Shown here piece by piece: positions 24,704 through 35,388 of a stretch of 64,000 nucleotides of DNA. The DNA comes from Bradysia coprophila (taxonomy: Eukaryota; Arthropoda; Insecta; Diptera; Sciaridae). The DNA is taken from contig NW_023503608.1 of the NCBI RefSeq assembly GCF_014529535.1, forward strand, positions 3,100,001 to 3,164,000, in the 5' to 3' direction. Below the pieces are notes generated by a model. It ran no database searches and was not told where the DNA came from. It saw only the letters and a list, made by a program, of their open reading frames with translations. Numbering within the stretch: the first letter of the stretch is position 1; the number at the start of each line of letters is the position of its first letter. A program made the translations under genes and the position numbers.

Positions 24704-25504
24704 AGTGTAACTGCCTATTTAGTGGGCTTTTAATGGTGTAAACTTACGAAATAAACGTTTCTGGACAATGGGCGGGATTTTTTTTCTACTTTCTGCAAAC
24801 TGGGCTGTACTGTGGGACAAAAATGTGTAGTGCCCACTCATATCTACGTCAGTATTTTAATATGTGATTTATTTTTCAATTGAACAGTTTATTTCAGAAA
24901 ATAGTGCGGAAAATAGTTGTTTTGAAGAGTATGGAGTCTTCGGCTCAGCATACAACCACACGACTCAAAATAACGATTTCCGCACAATTATGTAGTTTAT
25001 TTTACATCTGAAGAGCGCCAACGGGGATTTTTCTTTTGCCATGCTCCCTGCGAAAAATGAATTTTATATAGGAAGTAAAAGCACTTTGTAAATGTTAAAG
25101 TTGAAACAGAAACTTTGTGAAGACATTTCCGCATATGTTTTTAGAAATTTCCCCAAAAATAATTTTTGAAAAGATTACAGGCTTTAACATTTCAAATGTC
25201 TCACTGTCATTTTTTTCAAAGAATGTCATTGTGAATTCGCAATGACACAATGAAATTCTCAGAAAAATTTGAAATGTCGAAGGCTGTAAGGGAACTATGA
25301 AAAATGTGGAAAATGTGAGAAAATCCGGAAAAATATTTTCATAAAAATAATCCCTGATAATTTGAAATTATAGGTAGACTGCTAGAGACGGACACTTCAC
25401 CTGATATTTGCGGATATAGAGTTAAATGCGTGTTCTCAGTATTGTGAGTAAGTATACAATACAAAACTATTGTCATAGCAAGTGGTGAATGTATTTAGTC
25501 AATA

Positions 25505-25761
25505 AAAGTACAAACCAGGTATGGTACATCCATACAAGCCAGATTTTTCATTGAGCGGTGAGTTTGTTTATATGAAATCGTTATTTCCTCCACTCCATAC
25601 AAATTTTTAATGAACGTATACTCTATAGGAACCGGAGGATATAGCGATTTCATATAAAAAACTCACCTCTCAATAAAAATCATTGAAAAGTGAGTTTTTT
25701 ATATGAAATCGCTATTTCCTCCGATTTGTATGGACAGACCATACCTGGCTTGTACTTTCAT
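25505..25761. repeat. Nested inverted and direct repeat unit
   Basis: Outer arms are built on AGTACAAACCAGGTATGGT and its near complement. Inside, a block around TTTATATGAAATCG occurs three times, once inverted, so the element can fold in alternative ways. No coding capacity. Confidence 0.7.
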
Positions 25762-26475
25762 TGCAAATTTTGTCATTAGATCATACACATATAGAGTATA
25801 CTTTCATTGCAATTAATAAGCTCGACCCACACTCGAGCTACAGCTTCAGTGGAATTAACTGTAGAATTAGAACCAGTTCGTCGGTTATTCAATTCTGGTC
25901 TTCGCTGTTGAGTTGACAACAGATGATCATTCCGCGAAAGGTTAGACTAGTACATGAAATGTAGCCCATAATTCTTTGCAAATAATATGTGATACTACCA
26001 ATGAACCGTTGCCCTTGACGAGAATGTCTTATGTTCTGAAAGAACAATATTTCAGACACTCACGAAGAATGCATTGTCTACCTGTGACATGTATGTCACT
26101 GTCACAAGAAGGCCAGTTGCACAAAAATTTGTTAAATGCATTACAGATTGTGTTAAATTTTTCCGGAAGCCATGGACGCACCATTTCCCGCATTTGATTT
26201 TATGTTATAAAAATGCTTCTCATAAGCACAGATAAAACGTTTTCCGATACAGTTTGTATGGCAACAACGTTCGGAGCATATCAAATCAGACAGTCAAAGA
26301 AGAATTTATTGCAAAGTGTCAACTTTGATTACGAGACGAGACATTTTTCATTCAAACTTCGACTTCGTGGAATTCGTGGCAGTTTTGCTTATTTTAAAAA
26401 TTCAGCGTAATGCTGGAAATGCGATGTTGTACGAATTGATGAGCGTTGAGTGAAGACATCTAAAATTAAAATAAA

Positions 26476-29400
26476 ATGACCACCAAACGCGATGTAAACA
26501 ATCCATGGAATAATAAACCATCGTCTGGCAATCCGGCGAATGCAAAATCGAATAAAGGATCCGCAAATACGAAACCGAAGAACAAGCAAGCAGATCAAAA
26601 GTTTAAAGAGGCAAGGGAGAAACATGAGGAATATGCCAAAAAACACAACATTTTGGACTATGACTCAAGTTCTGACGAAGACCTGGAAACGGGATCTATG
26701 CTCGGTAATTGTACTGATCATTCATTCGATTTGCAATAAATGCAATGGATTTCGTGCTCGCGTTACAGAATCCGTATTCAAGAACTATGCCGGAGACAAC
26801 GCAGAACTTCAGCGTACACAGGACTTTTTGGAAAATGTTTTTCAGTCAGGTTCTGCGACTTGCCTAATCTGCATCGCAACAGTTAAACGTACCGAGGCTG
26901 TGAGTTCTTATCGGTTTGTTGTGATATTTTTCTTTCTGACACGTTGAATACTCATAGATATGGTCTTGCGAGCATTGTTTCTGTTTCTTTCACTTGGCGT
27001 GCATACAACGTTGGGCGAATGATTCGACGTCACTGAAGAAACTCCAGTACGAGTCGGAAGTTGACTACTATAACAACCGTGGCGAATTGATCGTTCGACA
27101 GAAGAAAGTTGTGAAATGGGACTGTCCAAAGTGTCGCAAGGATTACAATTTCAGCGAGGTGTGTCAATGACTTCATCTATTCCCGTGCCAATACACTTGC
27201 TAAACACACAACACTCTTGCAGATACCAAAGCACTACACATGTTTTTGTGAAAAAGAATTGAACCCACAAAATCATCCATGGTTGATCCCACACTCTTGC
27301 GGTGATTCGTGTGGAAAGGCCCTGAAGCCAGATTGTGGACATAAATGTGTTCTGCTATGCCATCCCGGTCCCTGTCCACCCTGTCCACAAGTTGTAATGA
27401 CATCTTGTCTATGCGGTACATCCAATCCGAAATCGATGCGTTGCGCACAAAAGTCTTGGAAATGCGTGGCCAAGGTTAGTATCTCGATAATAATGAACTT
27501 TGAGCGGTCGTTGGTGCAAACAATAATTTGGTTTATAGTGCAAGTTGAAGCTCAAGTGTGGAATTCATGTGTGCGGAGTGATTTGTCATGACCGAAGCAA
27601 ATGTCCGCCATGTTCGAAGAAAAGCAAGCAGTCCTGTTTGTGTGGCAACAGTACGCAAGAACGCAATTGCGACGACCTGGTGTGGCAATGCGATAAGAAA
27701 TGCAATAAATTGTATCAGTGTGGAATACACAGCTGCCAGCAAAAATGTCATATCGGCGATTGTGGTGATTGTCCACTGGGAAGACCGAGAGAATGTCCTT
27801 GCGGAAAGCAGGTAAATGTTCACATGGCCGTTTTATCAGTAGGGCATTAGGCTTACTATTCCGCCTGTATCTGTGCGTGTGTGGTTAAGAAAATCCAAAT
27901 TGGAATATGAAAAGCTAGTGCTGAGGTAGGGACATTTTGGGACCGTTCATAAATGACGTCCGCGGTTAGAGGGGATTTGAATGGCCCCTTTTGGGTATAT
28001 TTACGGCTATGTAAAAACTCCAACTAAGCGGACGAAAGAATCAGATGAAACCAATCAGCGAAACGGAAATGATGCGGACATGAAAGTCGGTTCAGTTCAG
28101 TGTAGGAGATACTAGCTGCAATCAGTCCAGTGACTGGAAGCTGGGCTACTTGCCTCAAAAGTTATAGGAGGAGGTCTGAATCGACTTAATGAGAGTGAGA
28201 GAGGAAGACTATTTTCGATGTCGCTGACAATGTTTGATGAGGCACTGACCTAAGACTATTGTTTTTACAGAAAACGAAAGCGCCATGTTCCGAAGAAATT
28301 GGTCCCTGTGGTGACACTTGTCAGAAAATGTTGGAATGTGAACAGCATATCTGCGTCGAACGATGTCATAAGGGAAATTGCTCTCCGGTAAGCCACCGAA
28401 CCATCCAAAACTATAAAAATGACATTTCCATCTATTGCTTATTCATCTTCAGTGCATCGAAATAATTCGGAAACAATGTCGGTGCGGTCAACATTCCAAA
28501 GAGCTGCCGTGCTCCAAATCGTTTCTTTGCGACACGAAGTGCAAACAGATGAGAGATTGTAACAAGCATGCATGCAGTAGAAAATGTTGTGACAACCAGT
28601 GTCCGCCGTGCGATAAAGTATGCGGAAAAACTCTGTCTTGCGGAAAGCATAAATGCACATCGTTGTGTCACCATGGACCGTGTTATCCTTGCACGGCAAA
28701 GGCACCAGTGAAATGCCGGTTCGTAGACTTGCGAGATAACCAGAAATTTTGTTTTCGTGTTGAGACTAATCCCGTTTCCTTCAGTTGTGGCAAAACGGTC
28801 ATCAATGTGGCTTGCGGCCGAGAGAAGAAGACAAAACCACCAAAGTGTTTGCAACCATGCCGGTAATTTGAGTTAACTGTTCGGTCTTTGAGGCAATTTT
28901 TATCATAATAATCCCGTTTGATTAGCATCCCATCCAAGTGTCATCACGACAATCCGCACAACTGCCATCAATATGAATGTCCACCGTGCACTCAATTGTG
29001 TTTATTGGCCAACGATACAACCAATTGCGATCACCTTTGTCAGGTGAAGTGTCACGATTCCGTTAAGGTGTCATTCATCGACAAAAATTTCAAACCGGCC
29101 GGTCCATGGGAAAAACAAGTTGAACGGGTGAGACTGATCTGCACCTCTGTCTAGCTTTTTGTCCATTACACGTTTCCATTCACAGATCGAAATACAAAAA
29201 CTGCCACATCCACCATGCAATGTCGAAGTTCCAGTAGTTTGTATTGGTGGTCACGAAAAAGTTCTATGGCCCTGCTGGAATTCGCAACCGTCATCGTGTG
29301 GTAGAAAATGTGGCCGGCAGCTGTTTTGTGGCAATCACTTTTGTCAGAATCAGTGTCACAGTGTGACTGACATGAATTCCAAAAAGCAAGACGATTTATG

Positions 29401-30183
29401 CGGTCCGTGTCAGGAGGATTGTATCTTTGAACGATCAAACGGATGCATCCATCCCTGTGAAAAACCTTGTCACACTGGCGAATGCGATTTATGCGTTGCT
29501 AACATCAAAACGGTTTGTCACTGTGGACTAACGCAGGTCTACTACAAATGCGGAGACTATTTCCGGCATGAATCCGATGAAAGTGCTTTGGCGGCAGATC
29601 GTGAGAAAATGAAAAGTTGTGGCAATCGATGCATCAAAAATGTAAGCTTTCCGCTAAAGATGATGTGTGTTCCAACCGATTTACATTTCTTTTCGTTTAG
29701 TACAACTGTGGACATCGTTGCATAGATGTTTGCCATTCAGGAAAGTGTCTGAATTCCGAAGCATGCAAGAAGAAGGTATTGCGTATCCGTATTACATTAC
29801 TTCAATCTAACGCTTTCCTAATGCACACTCCCTCACGCCAATTTCAGTCAAAAGTCTACTGCGAATGTAAAACGCGAAAAGTCGATGCAACTTGTGACAA
29901 AATTCGTGCTGGTTTTCAATTGACATGCGACGATACGTGTAAGGTTCGCCGCGAGGAAATGCGTCTGGCTGCCGAAGAGCAAGACCGGAAGCAAAAAGAG
30001 ATCGAAGACGAAAAGAATCGCTTGGAAATGTTGGACTTCGAGAAGAAATTCGGCAAGAAGAAGTTCAAGGAACGAAAACGGAGCGTGGTTGAGGAAACCG
30101 AGAGTAAAGTCTGGATGATTTGGATTGGTATTCCGGTTGTTTTAGCTGTAGTCAGTGTGATTGTGTATTTTGTCTTTGCTTGA
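26476..30183 (+). CDS. NFXL1: NF-X1-type zinc finger protein, NFXL1
   Basis: Twelve exons: 26476-26704, 26769-26899, 26958-27158, 27223-27474, 27539-27811, 28271-28387, 28453-28718, 28785-28862, 28926-29127, 29186-29641, 29701-29775, 29848-30183; 871 residues in one frame, close to human NFXL1 (about 911). Order: low-complexity charged N-terminus, a RING-like cysteine cluster from about residue 108 ([14 protein letters not shown], then [19 protein letters not shown]), then about ten NF-X1-type fingers of CGxHxC...CHxGxC pattern, a charged coiled-coil-like stretch ([19 protein letters not shown]) and a C-terminal membrane segment (about 848-871). The membrane tail distinguishes NFXL1 from nuclear NFX1/shuttle craft. 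NF-X1 proteins combine a likely E3 ubiquitin ligase RING with nucleic-acid-binding fingers; this form should be membrane-anchored. Exon 7/8 splicing at GTTCGT was chosen because it restores the expected KCRCGK finger. Confidence 0.94.
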
Positions 30184-30199
30184 TACGATTTGATACTAA

Positions 30200-30205
30200 A
30201 ATAAA
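30200..30205 (+). terminator. AATAAA polyadenylation signal of NFXL1
   Basis: Canonical hexamer 17 nt after the NFXL1 stop codon, inside the 221-bp gap to the convergent dehydrogenase gene. Confidence 0.65.
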
Positions 30206-30404
30206 CCAATGTGCTGGTGTAAGAAAGTTGTCGTTCATCGTTTGAGAGCCAAATGAGGAATGACGTCACATCGCAAGTATGCGTAACCCTTGAGGATTGA
30301 TGATATTACAACTTTCGTAACTCCTTAGGTTTCCCACTCCTTAACTGTAGAGGATTTGTAACTCTAAAGTGTCTATTACTCTCAATCACTCATGTAAATG
30401 AATT

Positions 30405-31644
30405 CTATTTCCGTTTATTGTCTTCCGACAGTAACTTCATCCCTTTCTCTTTCATCACAATATCTCTAACCAACATTTGAATGGGAAATGGAAGTAAATT
30501 CATCCATTGGATCATCCATAAATAACTTCTCGGCACAGACACCATCAACTGATTGCGAAGTATTGCATTAACAGCTACTCTAGCCACGTATGTGGGTGAT
30601 ATGATCGGAAATCGGACGTGCGCAGCATCAATGATATCCTTTCGCGTTGCAGCCATGAACGGAAGAATCGATGTACATTTGATACAGTCGTTGCCTTCTT
30701 GGCGTAATTCTTCGTTGAGGGCAACTATAAAATTTTGCATTGCTCCTTTGGTCGCCGAGTAAATTACTGCACCACCCGTCGGATGTACGGCTAAATGTTT
30801 CAATAAAATTGAATAAAGTAAAGAGTCAGGAGATCTGCATTTTTACCGCTCAATGAAGCTATTCCGACAATGTGACCACGTTTCCGTTTGATCATTCCTG
30901 GTAAAAATGCTCTCGTCACCTGATGAATTAATGAAAAAAATAGACTTCCGGCATATCCATTGGTACACTTACAACTTACATGAATCTGTGCGGTAATATT
31001 TACGTTGATTATTCGTTCAACATCATCGCCTGTGTCTTCTCGCAATGATAGCAATGGGACGATTGCGGCATTATTAATTAGAATGTCCACGGGTGCCATG
31101 TCCTTCTCAATATCAATTTTCAATTTCTTAATCTGCTCGGTGCTTGTTATATCCACCTGAATGAATAGAAAATTAGAATCTGCGTTTTTATGCGATTCAA
31201 CGGAAAAGACATCACATGGTAGGCTCGAGCAACCACATTCATCTTATTCAGTTGCATGACAGTTTGTTCAGCCGCCGTGACATCCATGTCTGCAATGGCG
31301 ATGTTACATCCTTTGGCAGCAAATTGAATAGCAATCTCTTTACCAATGCCATTTCCACCACCCGTAACCTGTGTTTGTTGGGTATAGCATAGTTATAATC
31401 ACAACAACAATATCATGCATCGTATAATACCAACCAATACAGTCTGTCCAAAAACGGATTTCTTTGCCGGTTTCACTACCACTTGATATAAAGCATTGAA
31501 AAAGTGTGGTATACTTAGCAGAACCACTTTGATTATGTCGACGAATAAAACAAACACAAAACAAAAACACTCCAAAAATGTCCGATTCTTTATTGGTTCA
31601 GCTGGAACGTAGGGTTCGCGACCGATGTCGTGAATATTTTGCAT
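30405..31644 (-). CDS. Membrane short-chain dehydrogenase (SDR16C, retinol dehydrogenase-like)
   Basis: Exons in coding order: 31644-31435, 31368-31216, 31156-30980, 30919-30847, 30790-30405; 332 residues. An N-terminal hydrophobic helix (about residues 24-50, FVFVLFVDIIKVVLLSI core) anchors it, as in RDH10, epidermal retinol dehydrogenase 2 and 17-beta-HSD 11/13. The cofactor motif TGGGNGIG is at 72-79, NNAA at 149-152, the catalytic Ser in GIASLS (about 202), and YSATK at 215-219. The family oxidises or reduces retinoids, steroids or other lipophilic alcohols with NAD(P) on the ER or lipid droplets; the substrate cannot be told from sequence. It ends in the basic tail SEDNKRK. The first intron begins with the weaker donor GTTGGT. 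It is convergent with NFXL1, with 221 bp between the stop codons. Confidence 0.92.
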
Positions 31645-32290
31645 TTTTATTGTTCAAAATTAATTAAGCGACTGGCTTATCTCCACGAAAGTATACTCTC
31701 AGCTGTAACCGTTAAAATATTCAATGAATTTTTAATATAGGTATGCATTGACTGGGCAAGAACGATGTTTACTTCTACAGTAGCACGTTGCCTCTACAGT
31801 TTCGTTTCGTTTTAATAAAAGCTCAACTCTTTATAAACAGTAGAAAGGTTGCGCAAATGCATTATAACTTATGAATAAGACAACTAATGCAAGCTATGAA
31901 CGGTCTCTCAATATCGAAACATATCTTAAAATCTTGTGATGCATTTGCACACCACACCTAATAATTGCATAATTTTCGAAAAGTTATTGTGAGAATGTGC
32001 AAAGAGTGTACACAAATTAAAAGAAAAAAAAAATTACTTGCCGTCCTCGCAACGCAAATAAGTTCAATGCAAAAAATGTACGTCCGTAGTCTTTCGAATT
32101 GATAATTCAGCGAAACCAGTTTCTGATGCGTAATTGTTACATACCACAGATGGCAAGCATATCACTATTGCTAATTAAATAAGTCTTTTATTTCTTTCGA
32201 TCGAAGAATTTTAGATTGATGCAAAATCTTTTACTTCATTAACTTTAACATTTACATTTTGCTGTGAAAGCCCACGGTACAAATTCCTAT
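31645..32290. other. Gene-free spacer
   Basis: Upstream region of the dehydrogenase gene, so it should contain its promoter. No promoter motif or other structure was recognised apart from a copy of the dispersed motif complementary to ATGAAGTAAAAGATT at about 32225. Confidence 0.5.
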
Positions 32291-32299
32291 TTATATTGT

Positions 32300-32976
32300 C
32301 TCTGTTTTATTTATTTTATTTTTTTATTTTATTTTATTTTTTATCGTTTACCGACCAACTAACAGGACGAGGCCCAATGACAAGTCAGTCCATACAAATG
32401 AAAATAATGATAACAAAGGGAAAATCACAATAAGTTTAGAATAGAAAATCAAACATAAAATCAGAAAATCAAACAGAAAAAATCATCTAGTCAAGTCCGT
32501 GTCCATTCGAGTAAACCAAATCATCCAGGTGCTCACCAGTCGAAATAGTTTCTCACCAACTCTTTATACTTATTTATGGTGGACCCAACAACATTTAGAC
32601 TGCCAAAATAAAGATCGTGATTTAATTGTATTCTGTTGAGTGGCGAGTTTCTTTGATAATTCGTAGTCATTTTCGGCAGGTAAAAGATCGCGTTTTGTCT
32701 TGTCGTTCTCACTGGTTCACGATACGAGAGTCTTAGCGATGTGTCAACATGATTGTGGACGATCTTGTAGAGCATAATCTCATCGTTCTCCAAACGCCTC
32801 GATTCAAGTGAGTGCATCTTCAGATACTTCAATCGTATAGGATACTCAGGCCGCGGATTAGCAATCTGAAATTTAAAATACATTAGCCTACTAAATTTCC
32901 TCTGTACCCTTTCAATCTGGTCGTTGGCATTTAAGTAATGAGGATTCCAGACTGTCGAACAGTATTCAAGTTGTTA
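32300..32976 (-). mobile_element. 5'-truncated LINE, C-terminal end of reverse transcriptase ORF and 3' tail
   Basis: On the minus strand, a frame from about 32973 to the stop at 32533 encodes the typical end of an insect non-LTR element ORF2, beyond the catalytic reverse transcriptase core: YCSTVWNPHYL, then ERVQRKFSRL and ENDEIMLYKIVHNHVD. The stop is followed by a 3' untranslated region containing TTGGGCCTCGTCCTG and an (ATAAA)-like tail at about 32300-32340, both usual in Jockey/CR1-like elements. Only the last 150 or so codons remain, so the copy is a dead, 5'-truncated insertion. No target-site duplication was identified. Confidence 0.85.
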
Positions 32977-33049
32977 AGAGATGCCATATACGACTGCACA
33001 AGATTAACACTATCTTACGACCCACTTACCGCACGGAGAGAAATCATTA

Positions 33050-33410
33050 GGTATTAACTTCCTCTGGCACTATTGGGTTATTTTCGACATGAGTGAGATG
33101 TTCCAAGGTTGGTTCCTAAATTTTGGGATGACAGATGATTCCTCTGGCACTTCCTTACTTCCATCGGATTTCTTAATGATCTGAGTTATATTCGACATTA
33201 GTGAAGTGTTTCAAGGTTGGTTCTATAAATTTTGGGATTACAGATGATTCGTCTGGTACTTCCTAACTTCCATCGGATTTTTTGATGAATTTGGGTTATT
33301 TTCGACATGACTGAGGTGTTCCAAGGTTGGTTCCTAAATTTTGGGATGACAGATGATTCCTCTAGCACTTCCTAACTTCCATCGGATTTTTCGATGTATT
33401 TCAATCTACG
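33050..33410. repeat. 110-bp tandem repeat, about 3.3 copies
   Basis: The landmark GATGATTCCTCTGGCACTTC recurs at about 33133, 33243 and 33352 (spacing 109-110), each followed by ACTTCCATCGGATTT and preceded by TTCCAAGGTTGGTTC. Copies differ by a few per cent; flanks decay into related sequence to about 33520. Confidence 0.88.
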
Positions 33411-34890
33411 TCAACTACACGGAAAAAATAATGTGGCTATTGGTTTCTAGATTTTGTGATTCAGACTGATTTCTCTAGCATTTTTTAATTTCCATAAGGT
33501 TTTTTGATGTTGTCGAAATGACACACTTACAAAAGTGGTGATATCAGTCAAAAAACCCTTAAAGGGTAAATGTGACGCAAGTCCTTTATCTTACTTACAA
33601 AATAACTGATATCGCTGAGGGTGACGCATTGTGCGTCGCACGCAAAAGTTTTATCAACAAAAAATTGACTCAACTTGACAAATTGACTTTGTGAAAGAAA
33701 ATTTTACAACAAGAAATTTGCGTCACAAGTGGCAGATGTTGAGGAACGTATTGTTAGGAAAATGGTTGAAAAATGTACTGAAAGAATTTAAACGAAAGAA
33801 AACAGAATCATCTGTCACTTGTGACGCAAATTTCATGTTGTAAAATTTTCTTCTCTGAAACTCGCAAATTTTACCAAATATGAAAGAAAAATTTTGAGCT
33901 ACTGTCAGCCTTTACGTAGACGGTTTCCAAAAATAATTTTATGGTCATTGATAGAGGAAATGTTGCTCTACTGCTAGAACTATTTATTAGCTTCATCCCT
34001 CAAGTATCTGCCGGCTTCCCTTGCACTCATAGTACCAAATTTTTGTACAACTGTTATTAGAAATTCAAGCACTGCCGATTGCAACCACAACCAGTGTTCC
34101 ACCACTCTCTCTCTGTAGACATGATGGGCTATGCACCACTGTCACCGACGGTATCGATAAAAATCAAATATTTTTGTAAGACCTTAATCAGGGCCAGCTG
34201 ACTAATAATATCAAAAAAATATCAAAAGTGCTTCCAAATTCTCAGTTAAAATTCATTCAGCAGCACCGTGTACCAATGAGGCCTTTAGTTCAGAATAAAA
34301 ACTTACACTGAAAGTTAAACACATTAGTCTTATGTAAAACGAAAGCGAAAAAGAAGAAAGGAATTCAACTTAAATTTGAGACACCGGCTATCTATATTTC
34401 ATAATTGGGGTGGCTATATCAGAAGATTGTCCATATAAATGCTCAAGATTATTTCTCAAATATTGTCGTTCTGCTTTCAATTAAAATGACGCAAATTTTA
34501 TGTTCTGGAATTTACAAAAATATCTAGATACCCCAATACGACTGCGTATACCGACTAGTTAAATTCATTGAGTGTCCAAAATCGCTCGAAGTGTTACTTA
34601 ACATTTGAAAAGTGTTAAAGTTGTGAGCAAAACGTAGTCGTTTTGTGAGAAAAGTTAATTCGCGGTTATCACAAAAGAAAATGGGCAACAGAACTTGTCC
34701 AAATAAGAATTTTTGTGAGAAGATTTTCCTTTGATACAAAAATTTTTTTTTGCGTTAAACGAAAATCTTTTTTCACAAAAGAAAACGTTTTTCACAAAAG
34801 AAGTCTGTTTCGACTTTTTCCTCCGTGCGGTGTTGTACTGATTGTAATTTTTAGCTCAAAGTGATATGAGTGATGACCGAATACTGATCT
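33411..34890. other. Gene-free spacer
   Basis: No gene supported. Around 33700-33860 there is a loose inverted similarity (AAGAAATTTGCGTCACAAGTG and its complement). Confidence 0.5.
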
Positions 34891-35215
34891 CCCAAGTAGC
34901 ATTTCAGAAAAAATAACTTATTCGTTAAATTAACGTTGTAGCAACGTTGCCACAACGGTTGTGCAACCGTTGTTGCCCGGTTATAGTTCAACCTAGGTCA
35001 ATTAACCGTTGGATAACCGTTAAACAACGAAAAAGTTAAAAATTATAGTTGCTCTACCTTCAATTTTTAACTTTTTCGTTGATTAACTGTTATCCAACGG
35101 TTAATTGACCTAGGTTAAACTATAACCGGGCAACAACGGTTGCACAACCGCTGTGCCAACGTTGCTACAACGTTATTTTAACGAATAAGTTATTTTTTCT
35201 GAAATGCTACTTGGG
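34891..35215. mobile_element. 325-bp near-perfect palindromic element
   Basis: Left end CCCAAGTAGCATTTCAG and right end CTGAAATGCTACTTGGG bound two arms of about 150 bp centred near 35053. Each arm contains repeated AACGTTG/AACGGTTG words. No reading frame and no clear target duplication. Probably a foldback or MITE-type element; the intact arms suggest youth. Confidence 0.85.
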
Positions 35216-35346
35216 GCTCGGAGTTAAAAAAATTTCTATCTACATGAAATTGTTCAACAGTCCCGTTGATAACAACAACTTTTTCGCTTCAATCAATATC
35301 AGTACACACAGAACCGTAATAATATTCACAAGCACTGGCAACTGAT

Positions 35347-35352
35347 TTTATT
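35347..35352 (-). terminator. AATAAA polyadenylation signal of DPP4
   Basis: On the minus strand, 37 nt beyond the DPP4 stop codon. Confidence 0.6.
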
Positions 35353-35388
35353 GTTTAAATTGATCTGAAAAAGGGACAATTTACTTTT

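Larger units (their letters stand above)
23871..26475. other. Gene-free spacer with two palindromic elements
   Basis: No gene supported. It contains the inverted repeats annotated at 24505-24703 and 25505-25761. The rest is AT-rich, and its last part presumably holds the NFXL1 promoter. Confidence 0.55.

Noticed and set aside
28432-28854. 140-residue minus-strand frame opposite NFXL1
   Set aside because: Antisense shadow of Cys-rich finger exons; no family signature.
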